A DNA stretch of 64,000 nt from Polyangiaceae bacterium (GCA_025937835.1 JAICQO010000019.1:21052-85051); one strand, 5' to 3'. Positions 17,031-25,359 are shown, counted from the stretch's first letter. A program made the numbers and translations. The notes: a model not told the origin generated them from the letters alone.

Positions 17031-17294
17031 ATGACCTCCCGCAAGACCGACAAGAAGCTCGAGCTCAAGGTAAAGCGCGTGCTGAAGACCAGCGTTCGCG
17101 GTGGCGTCGCCAAGTTTGGCGGCGAGATCGTCGCGGGCAGCGCCGTGGTGCAGACGCTGGCAGAGAGCGAAGAGGGGCAGTCTGCCGTGGCCTCGTCGAA
17201 GCGTTCGGGCAGCTACGGCAGCCGGATGCCCACCGACATCGGCGGCGCGATCAGCGGCATCGTCGGTGGTGGCGGCTTCAAAGCCTCCGCCTGA
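17031..17294 (+). CDS. Candidate RiPP precursor 1 (87 residues, Cys-free core)
   Basis: A small peptide gene starting at ATG 17031 behind GGAAAG. Residues 10-25 read LELKVKRVLKTSVRGG, nearly the same as the block at the same residues of the peptide encoded 184 bases downstream. The block looks like a leader that a LanB-type enzyme could bind, and the RGG at 23-25 is a double-glycine site for the C39 exporter. The putative core (26-87) holds 10 Ser and 2 Thr, many Gly, no Cys, a GSYGSR motif (60-65) and a hydrophobic Gly-rich end (IGGAISGIVGGGG). Ser/Thr would be the dehydratase targets. Precursor function is inferred from leader conservation, length and neighbours. Confidence 0.8.
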   Translation: MTSRKTDKKLELKVKRVLKTSVRGGVAKFGGEIVAGSAVVQTLAESEEGQSAVASSKRSGSYGSRMPTDIGGAISGIVGGGGFKASA

Positions 17295-17335
17295 TGTCGC
17301 CTCGGTCCCCCAAACACTAAAAGATCCTCACACGC

Positions 17336-17366
17336 TCGCGTTGGCCGGCCACTGGCCGGCACGCGA
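17336..17366 (+). promoter_or_regulatory. Strong RNA hairpin between the two precursor genes
   Basis: TCGCGT (17336-17341) and GCCGGCC (17344-17350) pair with GGCCGGC (17354-17360) and ACGCGA (17361-17366), leaving a 2-base bulge and a 3-base ACT loop: a 13-bp GC-rich stem. No T-run follows. In multi-gene precursor operons such a hairpin can stabilise the upstream message or partly end transcription, so that the first precursor is made in excess. It lies 41 bases after the stop of precursor 1. Confidence 0.5.
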
Positions 17367-17477
17367 AACGACGTCGGGCGCTGCACGTAAGTGCGCTCAG
17401 TCGGCGCGCTCTGCGTTAGACTCGAGACCCCCTCGGCGCCCTGCCCCGGCCCGAGCCCGCCAAAGAAGGTTACCCCC

Positions 17478-17726
17478 ATGGACTCCATCGAACTCAAGAA
17501 GCCGCTCGATCTCAAGGTTCGCCGCGTCCTGAAGACGAGCCTGCGCGGCGGCACTGCCCGCACGCACATCGCCGGCGACATTTCCAACAACATCTCCGCC
17601 ACGTTCGAGACTTCGCCCAATCCGCTGCCGCCTCCGCCCGACAACAGCGGCATCCCGAACTCGGCGACTGGCCCCGGCGGTGAGGGTGGTTCGTACAAGA
17701 GCCGCGGCGCCACCAGCAAGCGCTGA
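17478..17726 (+). CDS. Candidate RiPP precursor 2 (82 residues, Cys-free core)
   Basis: A paralogue of the peptide at 17031. It begins at ATG 17478 with GAAGG 8 bases upstream. Residues 10-25 read LDLKVRRVLKTSLRGG, differing from precursor 1 only by conservative changes. After RGG (23-25) the core (26-82) is quite different: 8 Ser, 6 Thr, no Cys, a Pro-rich stretch NPLPPPPDNSGIPNS (48-62), and then GSYKSR (71-76), which matches the GSYGSR of the other peptide. The 3' 47 bases also encode the first residues of the dehydratase gene in another frame. Precursor function is inferred. Confidence 0.8.
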   Translation: MDSIELKKPLDLKVRRVLKTSLRGGTARTHIAGDISNNISATFETSPNPLPPPPDNSGIPNSATGPGGEGGSYKSRGATSKR

Positions 17727-20700
17727 CGCGAGCGCGCGCGGCTTCGATCTCGGCCGCCGCTACGAGGACTCCGGGTTCTTCGTTCTGCGAAGTCCGCTGC
17801 TGTCCTTGGACGAGCTCGTGGGATGGTCCGAGCGCGACGAAGGTGCGCTCGGCCGCGACGAGCTCGTCGCTCGCCTGCGCCGCGCCTTCGACCGGCCCGA
17901 GCTGCGTGAAGCGCTGCTGTTTGCCTCTCCCGAGCTCGAACAGCGGCTGCCGGCCTGGCTCGAGGGCAAGAGCCCGGATCCCAAGCTCGACCGCACGCTC
18001 GCTCGTTACTACTCGCGAGCCGCGAGCCGCTCCACGCCGTTCGGCCTGTTCGCGGGCATCTCGGTGGGCGCGATCGCCGAGCACGATGCGCTCGCGCTGG
18101 GCCCGATTTCGAGCCACCGGCGCCACACGCGGCTCGGCATGGCCTACCTGCTCGGCAGGCTGCGCGAGCTCGCCGCGCGAGAAGACGTCATCCCCCGCCT
18201 GCGCTTCGAGCCGAGCTCGACGCTGTACCGCGCCGCCGGACGGATCCGCTTCGCGACCCTGGCTGTCGACACGAAGCTCGGCGTCGCTCCCTCCTACCCG
18301 GTGATCGACGTCGAGCCGACGCCGCACCTCGAGGCCGCCCTGTCCCGCGCTCGGGATGGCGCGACGCTCGGTGAAATCGCGGCGGCGCTCGTCACCCCCG
18401 AGGTAGACGCGGAGCGCGCCGAGTCCTTCGTGCGCGAGCTCGTCGAGCATCAGCTCCTGGTGCCCTGCTGGATCCCGCGCATGAGCGGGCCCGAGCCGTT
18501 CGACGCGGCAGCCGCGGCGTTGCGCGACGCGGGGCTCGAGTCGGAGGCAAGCTCGCTCGCGGCCGCGACCCGCAGCTTGGAGGAGCTCGACCGCGCACCT
18601 CCGGAGCGCCGTCTCGACGGCTACCGCGCGCTCGTCGCCGCGACGGTCGTGGGCGACCCGCCGATCGAGCCGTCGCAGCGCTTTCAGACGGATCTCGTCA
18701 AATCCGGAGCCGCGCTCGCGCTCGGGCGCTCGACGCTCGCGGCCTTGCTACGCGCCGCCGAGCTCGTGCAGCGCGTCTCGACCAGCGGCGCCGATCCGCG
18801 GCTCGAGGAGTTCCGCGCCAAGTTCAGCCTGCGCTACGAGGGCCGCTTCGTGCCGCTGGTCGAGGCGCTCGATGCGGATCTCGGCATCGGCTACGACCGC
18901 TTCGACGCCGAGACCCAGGGCGAGCTGCTCGAAGATTTGCCGTTCTCGCGCAAACCGAGCGCCGTGGAGCGCTTCGACGCCTACGACGCCGCGCGCCTGT
19001 TCCTGCTGAATCGCGCGCTTTCTCGGGGCGAGCGTGTGCACGAGCTCGACGACGAGGAGCTCGAAAAGTTTCCGCGGCGCGAGCCGGATCCGCTGCCCGA
19101 GTCGTTCGCCGTGCTGGCCCGCTTGGAACGAGCTCCCGAAGGCGAATCTCGAATCGTGGTGCCGCACGTGATCGCGCCATCGGCGGTGTCGCTGATGGCG
19201 CGCTTCTGTCACGCGAGCCCGGAGCTCACGGCCGCCGTGCAGCGTCACGTCGAGCTCGAGAGCGCGCGCGCCCGGGAGCCGCTGGTCGACGTCGTGCACA
19301 TGCCCCACGGGCACGTCGCCAACATCCTGCTGCGCCCGGTGCTCCGCGGCTACGAGATCCCCTATCACGGCAAGTCCGGCGCCCCCGTCGAGCGACAGCT
19401 CCCGCTCGAAGATCTGTACGTGGGTGTCGAGGCGGGCCGCCTGGTGCTGCGCTCGAAGCGACTGGGACGGAACGTCACCGTCCGCATCAGCAACGCCCAC
19501 AACTTCGAGGGCTGGTGGAACCTGCCGCTCTACCGCTTCCTCGGCGCGCTCCAGCTCCGGTACCACGGAGCTCTGGCGAGCGCCTTCTACTGGGGAGCGC
19601 TCGATTCGAGCCCATTTCTGCCGCGGCTCGTCCGCGGCGGCGTGGTGTTGTCGCTCGCGCGCTGGAACCTCGCGAAGGCCGAGCTCGGGCCGGCCGACGG
19701 GGGAGTGCAGAGGCTCCGGGAACGCCTGGATCTACCGCGCTGGGTCACGCTGTCCGACGGCGATCAGCGGCTAGCGATCGATCTCGACAATCCGCTCAGC
19801 GTCGAGATGTTGTGGCACGAGGTCCACCAGAAGAAGCACTTCTCGCTCGAGGAGCTGTGGCCGGCTCCGGAAGGCCTCGCCGCTTCGGGGCCCGAGGGTC
19901 GGTTCGCGAGCGAGGTGCTGGTGCCGTTCGTGCGTCGCGAGGCCGTCGCTGCCGAGCGGCCGTCGCCGCTGCCGCCGTCGCCACCCGCGCGCCCGCTGCT
20001 CGAGCTCGAGCGCGCCGCCCGCAGTCATCCGCCGGGCTCGGGCTGGCTCTATCTCAAGATTTACTCTGGGCGTTCGCGGCTGCGCGGCCTGCTCGAGCAA
20101 GCGGCAACAGCGCTTGCCTCGACGGCGCTCGCACCGCACGTGGAGCGCTGGTTTTTCGTGCCCTTCGCGGATCCGGAGCCGCACCTCAGGTTGCGGGTGC
20201 GCGGTGAGCCCAGAGCGCTGCTCGCGCGCGTTCTGCCGGCGCTCCACCGAGCCCTGGCCGAGGAATTCGCAAACGGCTCGATCGCGCGGCTCGAGCTCGC
20301 GACTTACGAACGCGAGCTCGAGCGCTACGCGGGAGTCGCCGCCACCGAGCTCGCCGAGCAGCTCTTCCATGCGGACAGCCTGGCCGTGGTCCAGCTCTCC
20401 GAGCTGCTCGAAGAGGACGGAGCGGCGTTCGAGCTCACGGTGCTCGGCATCCACCGCCTGCTCCTCGATTTCGGCCTCGACGTCCAGGCGCGGCTCCGCT
20501 TCGCCAGGACGGCCGCCGACGACTACGGGAGTGAGTTCGGCGCCACGACCGAGACCTGGAAGAAAATCGGCGAGAAGTTCCGCAAACACGGGCCGCGCCT
20601 GACGCAGCTGTTGTTCGGGGATTTGCCCGAGGAGGATCCGGTGCGGCGCGCGCAGGCGAGCTTCGACGCACGCTCCGAGCGCGCCGTGGCCGTGCGCCAC

Positions 20701-20898
20701 GCCCTCGCGGAGCTCGGCCTGCCGACCGCCGAAATCGAGGAGCTTCTGCACTCGTACGCGCACCTGCACGCGATCCGAGTGCTCGGGGATTCGGCGCGCT
20801 GGTACGAGCTCGTGGTGTACGACTTTTTGCGCCGGCTCTACGCGACCGAGGCGGCTCGGGCTAACATCCGGCCCTCCAAGAAGGGTTCCGCTTCGTGA
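17680..20898 (+). CDS. Full-length LanB-type lantibiotic dehydratase
   Basis: A 1072-residue protein with both domains of class I lanthipeptide dehydratases, which glutamylate Ser/Thr using Glu-tRNA and then eliminate glutamate to give Dha/Dhb. The N-terminal domain has FDLGRRYEDSGFFVLRSPLL and the hallmark YYSRAASRSTPFGLFAGIS; the middle shows NAHNFEGWWNLPLYRFL. The C-terminal SpaB_C elimination domain starts near residue 780 (GSGWLYLKIYSG) with FADPEPHLRLRVRG and the conserved His in HSYAHLHAIRVLG. GTG 17680 (or 17686) lies inside the preceding precursor gene; no start codon occurs between 17686 and 17806, so the overlap is required. The stop overlaps the GTG of the next lipoprotein gene. 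No LanC cyclase is present in the window. A Glu-tRNA-like gene lies 3.6 kb upstream. Confidence 0.93.
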   Translation: MRVVRTRAAAPPASADASARGFDLGRRYEDSGFFVLRSPLLSLDELVGWSERDEGALGRDELVARLRRAFDRPELREALLFASPELEQRLPAWLEGKSPDPKLDRTLARYYSRAASRSTPFGLFAGISVGAIAEHDALALGPISSHRRHTRLGMAYLLGRLRELAAREDVIPRLRFEPSSTLYRAAGRIRFATLAVDTKLGVAPSYPVIDVEPTPHLEAALSRARDGATLGEIAAALVTPEVDAERAESFVRELVEHQLLVPCWIPRMSGPEPFDAAAAALRDAGLESEASSLAAATRSLEELDRAPPERRLDGYRALVAATVVGDPPIEPSQRFQTDLVKSGAALALGRSTLAALLRAAELVQRVSTSGADPRLEEFRAKFSLRYEGRFVPLVEALDADLGIGYDRFDAETQGELLEDLPFSRKPSAVERFDAYDAARLFLLNRALSRGERVHELDDEELEKFPRREPDPLPESFAVLARLERAPEGESRIVVPHVIAPSAVSLMARFCHASPELTAAVQRHVELESARAREPLVDVVHMPHGHVANILLRPVLRGYEIPYHGKSGAPVERQLPLEDLYVGVEAGRLVLRSKRLGRNVTVRISNAHNFEGWWNLPLYRFLGALQLRYHGALASAFYWGALDSSPFLPRLVRGGVVLSLARWNLAKAELGPADGGVQRLRERLDLPRWVTLSDGDQRLAIDLDNPLSVEMLWHEVHQKKHFSLEELWPAPEGLAASGPEGRFASEVLVPFVRREAVAAERPSPLPPSPPARPLLELERAARSHPPGSGWLYLKIYSGRSRLRGLLEQAATALASTALAPHVERWFFVPFADPEPHLRLRVRGEPRALLARVLPALHRALAEEFANGSIARLELATYERELERYAGVAATELAEQLFHADSLAVVQLSELLEEDGAAFELTVLGIHRLLLDFGLDVQARLRFARTAADDYGSEFGATTETWKKIGEKFRKHGPRLTQLLFGDLPEEDPVRRAQASFDARSERAVAVRHALAELGLPTAEIEELLHSYAHLHAIRVLGDSARWYELVVYDFLRRLYATEAARANIRPSKKGSAS

Positions 20899-22574
20899 AG
20901 CTTGGCCTCGGGTTTCGGATCGTCTCGTTCACGGCCTGTGGGTTCGTGTTGCTGTCGTGCTCGCTCGCCCTGTCGCGCGACGACGACCAATGTTCCGACA
21001 GCCTCGACTGCCAGCGCTTCGGCTCGGAGTTCGTGTGCTCGACCGACCACGTCTGCGTCACGTACACGAAGAGCGAACGCGGGGGCGACGGCGACGGCGG
21101 CGACGAATGCCGCACTCACGCCGACTGCGCGGCGAAGGTCGGCCCGTCCTTGTGCCGCGAGGGTGCGTGCCTGCCGCTCAACGAGCGCGACGTCGGCTGT
21201 GTCAGCTTGGATTGGGGCACGACTGCACCCAAGGACGGAACCGAGGTGGTGCCGATCGGCGTGCTGGCTCCACTCGGCGAGCTCGGAGCCACGTCGCGCC
21301 GCAAGTTCAGCGGCGCCGTCGGCACCGCCATCAACGAGCTGAACCGCGCGCGCGAGGAGCTCGGCGAGACGGCGCTGCCGGCGCTGGTAGCGGTGGCCTG
21401 CGACGAGAGCTCGGACGAGGCCGTGGCGTACCTGACGGAGACGCTCCGGGTGCGCGCGGTGATCGGCCCGGTCAGCGCCTCTCGAGCCGAGCACGTGGTC
21501 GATCGCAGCGGCGGAAACGCGGTGTTCTTCCTGCCCAGCGCCGACGGTCCGAACCTCTTGCCTCAAGCCAGCGACCCCAAGTCCTTGGTGGTCGGCTGCA
21601 AGCCGAACCGCGACGGGATCCAACCGCTGTTCTTGAGCGCCATCCGCGAGGTCACGGCGCGCGTCGAAGCCGAGACGGGTGAGCCAACGGAAACGGTGCT
21701 GGCCGTCAGTGAGGACGCGCCGACGGCCAGCTTCGCCGCCTCGCTGAACGACAAGGACCTCGCTTCCGCCAACGTGCGGCGGCTCGAGTACATCGCGGGC
21801 CCGGGCGGCCGCGGCCTGGTCGGCGCGCTGCGCTCGCTGTCGCCGGCCCCGCACCTGTTGGTGGCCGCCTCCGGCGAAGACGACTGGGTCGGCAACATTT
21901 CGGCCGTCGACGGCGCGAGCTTTCGCGACAACGATTTCTATCCGTTCTACTTCCTGGGCGAGAAGCGCTTCGAGCTCCTGGACACGCTCAGCGATCTCAC
22001 CACTGCCGAGGGTTATCCGCGCCAGTACCATCGCGTGCTCGGACTCGACTATCACAAGGACGAACGCAGCAAGCTCGCCTACGAAGACTTCCGCTTGGCC
22101 TTCGAGCTCGATCGCGGCGGCGGCGCGGGCTCCGAGCCGGAGCCTGGCCTGGAATACGCCTACGATTGCGCCTACGTCGCAGCTTACGCCATGACCGCAG
22201 CGCGCGAACGCCGGCTGTCGCAGGGCGAGCCCTCGCCGGACGCGATCGCCCTCTCGCTCGATGCCCTGGCGGGAGGCCGGGCCGTGCCGGTGCGCGCGCA
22301 GTCGATCGCCCAGGCCGTTGGCCTGCTCGCCGAGAACCGGGGAACGGCAGGCTCACTCGAGCTGCTCGGCAGCTCCGGCAAGCTCGACTTCTCGAGCGAC
22401 GACTCGAGCGAGTCCGCTCGCCGCTACTACCGGCGCAGCACGCCCGACGGCGAGCTCTACTGCATCCCGAAGACCGGCTTGAAGACCTTCTGCGACACGG
22501 GTGTGGTGTTCCCGGTCGACGGCAGCGAGCCATCGGCGGACAACGGCAAGTGCGACTGCGCGGGGGCGCCGTGA
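20895..22574 (+). CDS. Solute-binding-like lipoprotein (type 1 periplasmic binding fold) in the RiPP operon
   Basis: A 559-residue lipoprotein. The lipobox is FVLLSC (Cys22). A Cys-rich N-terminal segment follows (pairs such as CSDSLDCQRF and CRTHADCAAK), common in myxobacterial surface lipoproteins. The body (about 110-450) resembles branched-chain amino acid/leucine-type periplasmic binding proteins: VVPIGVLAPLGELG, VRAVIGPVSASRAEHVVD, and late YAYDCAYVAAYAMTAA. The C-terminal part again contains Cys (YCIPKTGLKTFC, CDC). GTG 20895 overlaps the dehydratase stop (GTGA), and the stop overlaps the next GTG, so it is co-translated with the peptide-modifying machinery. Possible roles are capture or sensing of the exported peptide or self-protection; these are inferences. 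Confidence 0.8.
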   Translation: MKLGLGFRIVSFTACGFVLLSCSLALSRDDDQCSDSLDCQRFGSEFVCSTDHVCVTYTKSERGGDGDGGDECRTHADCAAKVGPSLCREGACLPLNERDVGCVSLDWGTTAPKDGTEVVPIGVLAPLGELGATSRRKFSGAVGTAINELNRAREELGETALPALVAVACDESSDEAVAYLTETLRVRAVIGPVSASRAEHVVDRSGGNAVFFLPSADGPNLLPQASDPKSLVVGCKPNRDGIQPLFLSAIREVTARVEAETGEPTETVLAVSEDAPTASFAASLNDKDLASANVRRLEYIAGPGGRGLVGALRSLSPAPHLLVAASGEDDWVGNISAVDGASFRDNDFYPFYFLGEKRFELLDTLSDLTTAEGYPRQYHRVLGLDYHKDERSKLAYEDFRLAFELDRGGGAGSEPEPGLEYAYDCAYVAAYAMTAARERRLSQGEPSPDAIALSLDALAGGRAVPVRAQSIAQAVGLLAENRGTAGSLELLGSSGKLDFSSDDSSESARRYYRRSTPDGELYCIPKTGLKTFCDTGVVFPVDGSEPSADNGKCDCAGAP

Positions 22575-23818
22575 ACGGGCCGCTCGGCCGGCTCGCGGCG
22601 CTCTCGGCTCTCGCTGCGTTCGGCTGCAGCGGCCCCGAAAGCGCGGGGTCAGGCGCCACCGGGCTCTACACCGAAGCGGTCGTCAACGGCGAGCTTTCCG
22701 GCGACGACCAGAACTCGGTCGTGCTCATTTACAACAACCTGTTGTCCAAATGGTGCACGGGCGCGGTGGTTGCTCCCACGCTGGTGCTCACGGCCCGGCA
22801 CTGCCTGTTCAACTACAAGTCCGGACCGAACAACATCGTCAAGTGCGACGAGCAGGGCGGCGTCTCGCAGGTCTACGACTCGTTCGACCCTGCCAAGCTC
22901 ACCGTCAGCATCGGCAAGGAACGCGGACCGAACCTGGTGCCCGAAGCCGTCGGCGTGGAAATCTACTCGAGCGACGACCTCGACCTGTGCTTGAACGACG
23001 TGGCGCTGCTCGAGGTGGACACGCCCTTGTCGCAGCCCATTTTCCCAATGCGGCTGGACGAGCCGCCCCGGGTCGGCGAACACGGCGTGCTCGTGGGCTG
23101 GGGAGCCAATGAAGGCGACGTCGACAGCGACCGGCCGCCGCTCAGCAAGCGCAGGCAGCGCGAGCTCGAGGTGCTCGCGGTCGGCCCGAAGAACTTCACC
23201 CCCGAGGGCGGCACCACTCGCTACATCGAGAAAGCCACCTTCATCGCCACTGAAGGCGGGTGTCAGGGAGACAGCGGGGGTCCGTTGATCTCGACCGAGA
23301 CCGGCGCCGTGTTCGGTGTGATGCACGCCATGCAAACCCCCGACCCCACCCAGGGTCTCGAGTCCGACATCTCGATCGCCGACTGCCTCGGCGGCTTCAC
23401 GGTGCTGCATCGCCTCGACGAGCAGGCGGAGTGGATCCGCAGCGCCTTCCGCAAGGTGGGCGCCGCGCCCTGGATCGAGAGCCGCCCCGTGCCGCGCGAG
23501 CTCCGAGAAAGTTGCGAGCTCGGCGACGACTGCGTTTCGGGCCTGTGCATCCAGGCTGGTGAGAGCGCGTTTTGCTCGGTCCATTGCGACGACGCGGCGT
23601 GCCCCGCGGGTATGCAATGTGTCGGCGCCGAGCTCGATCGCGTCTGCACCTTGCCGGAGGTCGAGAGCGCGGAGCCGAGCGCGGGCGGCTGCGCGTTGGT
23701 TTCCGGCTCGAGCTCCCATGCCGGCCCAGCACTGCTGCTTGCGGGCTTGGGCGCGGCGCTTTTTGCGCAGCGAAGGCGACGGAATCGGGCCTTGCAAGCG
23801 CTTCCGGACTCTGTCTAA
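22571..23818 (+). CDS. Secreted chymotrypsin-fold serine protease with MYXO-CTERM-like tail
   Basis: A 415-residue S1-family protease with a lipobox-like AAFGC near residue 18. The catalytic His is in LTARHC, the Asp in LNDVALLEV and the Ser in GCQGDSGGPL. Counting back from Ser195 (chymotrypsin numbering), positions 189 and 190 are Gly, not Asp, so Lys/Arg (trypsin) specificity is not supported. A Cys-rich segment follows (CELGDDCVSGLC). The tail GGCALVSG, hydrophobic AGPALLLAGLGAALFA and QRRRRNR fits the MYXO-CTERM sorting signal of Myxococcota. GTG 22571 overlaps the lipoprotein stop, so it may act on the secreted peptide, but proteases of this type are common in the phylum. Confidence 0.9.
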   Translation: MNGPLGRLAALSALAAFGCSGPESAGSGATGLYTEAVVNGELSGDDQNSVVLIYNNLLSKWCTGAVVAPTLVLTARHCLFNYKSGPNNIVKCDEQGGVSQVYDSFDPAKLTVSIGKERGPNLVPEAVGVEIYSSDDLDLCLNDVALLEVDTPLSQPIFPMRLDEPPRVGEHGVLVGWGANEGDVDSDRPPLSKRRQRELEVLAVGPKNFTPEGGTTRYIEKATFIATEGGCQGDSGGPLISTETGAVFGVMHAMQTPDPTQGLESDISIADCLGGFTVLHRLDEQAEWIRSAFRKVGAAPWIESRPVPRELRESCELGDDCVSGLCIQAGESAFCSVHCDDAACPAGMQCVGAELDRVCTLPEVESAEPSAGGCALVSGSSSHAGPALLLAGLGAALFAQRRRRNRALQALPDSV

Positions 23819-23854
23819 CCTCCCGCCGGTTCTCGGCCCTCCGGAGGTTTCGTG

Positions 23855-24628
23855 ATGCGAATTCTTGGTTACGCTTTGATGTTTGCAGCGCTCGGGGGGG
23901 CGCTCGTCAGCTGTTCCGACGACGAGGATATCGACACGCCGGGCCCCGGCGAAGCGACGGGCGGCGCCGCAGACGCGGGCGCTCCTTCCACCAGCAGTGG
24001 CTCCGACACGGGCGGGCGGCCCGCGACCGGCGGCGCTGTGAACGCGGGCGGTCAGGCCGGCGCGGAAACCACGACCGGAGGCTCCGATGGCGGCGCCGAC
24101 TCGGCAACCGGCGGCGCCAGCGCTGGCGCAGCTGGAGACACATCGGCCCCCGGTGGCAGCGGCGGCAGCGGCGCCGGCGACGAATTCCCTTCGAGCTGCG
24201 GCAAGCTGCTCGGCTTCAGCGAGTGCGATCCGGTGAGCGGCTTCCCTTGCGATCTCGAAGCGGGTGAGACCTGCGACTTCGAGGTCATGCTCGGAGCCTA
24301 CGCCTGCTTCGAGGGCCCCAACGACGCCACGTTCTGCGGCAGCTGCGACCCGGACCTCGGAGAGTTCTGCGGCGCCGGGACGACGTGCAATTTCGATTAC
24401 CTGCGCTGCGAACGCTATTGCTGCGACGACTCCGATTGCGCTTCCGGCACCTGCCTCCGGAACCCCTTCCAACTCGAGCAAGACGACGAAGCAGCGCTCG
24501 TCGGTGTCTGCGCCGAGGAGGCTGAGGCTCTGTGCACGGCCGGCGAAGGCGAGGGCGGAGCCGGCGCAGGCGGTGCAGGCTCAGGCGGCGCGAGCGAAGA
24601 AGTCGCTGGCAGCGGCGGCGCGGGCTGA
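23855..24628 (+). CDS. Small Cys-rich lipoprotein with Gly/Ala linker
   Basis: A 257-residue lipoprotein. ATG 23855 is chosen because GGAGG lies 7 bases upstream, inside the palindrome CCTCCGGAGG; GTG 23852 is the alternative. The lipobox GGALVSC gives Cys20. Residues about 25-105 form a low-complexity Gly/Ala/Thr/Ser linker, followed by a domain with many Cys (CGKLLGFSEC, CGSCDPDLGEFC, CERYCCDDSDC) and another Gly/Ala-rich end. The style is that of myxobacterial surface lipoproteins; no function is recognised. It lies 36 bases after the protease gene and ends 4 bases from the stop of a convergent gene. Confidence 0.75.
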   Translation: MRILGYALMFAALGGALVSCSDDEDIDTPGPGEATGGAADAGAPSTSSGSDTGGRPATGGAVNAGGQAGAETTTGGSDGGADSATGGASAGAAGDTSAPGGSGGSGAGDEFPSSCGKLLGFSECDPVSGFPCDLEAGETCDFEVMLGAYACFEGPNDATFCGSCDPDLGEFCGAGTTCNFDYLRCERYCCDDSDCASGTCLRNPFQLEQDDEAALVGVCAEEAEALCTAGEGEGGAGAGGAGSGGASEEVAGSGGAG

Positions 24629-24632
24629 GCCG

Positions 24633-25196
24633 TCACTTGCGGGGGCGCGCGATGCGCCCCGCGCGCCGAGCTCGCTCGTTGCGCTCGAGCGTCTCGTCCA
24701 CCTCGTTGGTCTTGACCAGCGGGTGGCGAACCTGACCCATTTCACCAGCGCGAGGCTGATCGAAGATCGATCCGTCCTGGATCGCGTCCTCGGTGAGATC
24801 CACGGCTGCGGGCTCCATGCTCGACTCCCCGGGCGAGTCCAGGGCGTCCTCGTCCATATCGACGAGCGTGCGCGCCGCGAGCAAATCTTCCTCTGCCAGC
24901 TCCGACTCCTCGAACGTGGCCGACTCATCCTGTTGCGCCGCTTCGCGCAGCGCGCGCCGTCCCAGATCTTCCGGCGCCACCGCCAGGGACTCGCCGTCGG
25001 CCTCCGCATTGTCGAGGATCTCCGATAGGTCGACCGACTCGGAAGCGAGCCCGGTCTCGAGCGGCCCTTCGCTCGCGTCGTAGCCATCGCCCGGCACGGA
25101 TTCCGCGCGCGGCCGCATCTCGGAGTTCCGCCGTGGCGGCCTCTGAGTCACCTTCGATTGTCGAGCATCCGTCGAACGTGCACGTCGCGTGGTCAT
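24633..25196 (-). CDS. Acidic hypothetical protein
   Basis: A 187-residue protein that I do not recognise. The N-terminal 35 residues are basic (MTTRRARSTDARQSK). The middle is strongly acidic and Ser/Leu-rich with short repeated patterns (ESVDLSEILDNAEADGES, EESELAEEDLL, LVDMDEDALDSPGESS), and the C-terminus is basic again (RNERARRAGRIARPRK). There is no signal peptide or membrane helix. The composition suggests a disordered, possibly adaptor-like protein. It follows polA on the same strand, with 163 bases between them, and converges on the lipoprotein gene. Confidence 0.6.
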   Translation of the reverse strand: MTTRRARSTDARQSKVTQRPPRRNSEMRPRAESVPGDGYDASEGPLETGLASESVDLSEILDNAEADGESLAVAPEDLGRRALREAAQQDESATFEESELAEEDLLAARTLVDMDEDALDSPGESSMEPAAVDLTEDAIQDGSIFDQPRAGEMGQVRHPLVKTNEVDETLERNERARRAGRIARPRK

Positions 25197-25359
25197 GCTT
25201 CCGGCGATGCAGCCCGCGTACCAAAAGGAGAGCCGCGATCTGAGCCAATTTCACGGGCAGAAGAGCATTTTGAGCCAGCCCCGGCGGCAAACTCGCCTCA
25301 CTCCCCCGTGCTTGTGGCCGCGGCGCTCGCGGCCAGCGAAAGGCGGCGGCCTGCTAGGT

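Noticed and set aside
17031..17726. Calling the two small peptides lanthipeptides.
   Set aside because: Neither has a Cys and no LanC is visible, so thioether ring formation is not supported.
7026..23818. Thiopeptide or azole-type product for the LanB locus.
   Set aside because: There is no YcaO cyclodehydratase, no split LanB and no cycloaddition enzyme, and the cores lack Cys.
22571..23818. Trypsin-like leader protease cutting after Arg/Lys in the cores.
   Set aside because: The residue at position 189 is Gly, not Asp, so trypsin specificity is not supported; the C39 domain is the better leader protease.
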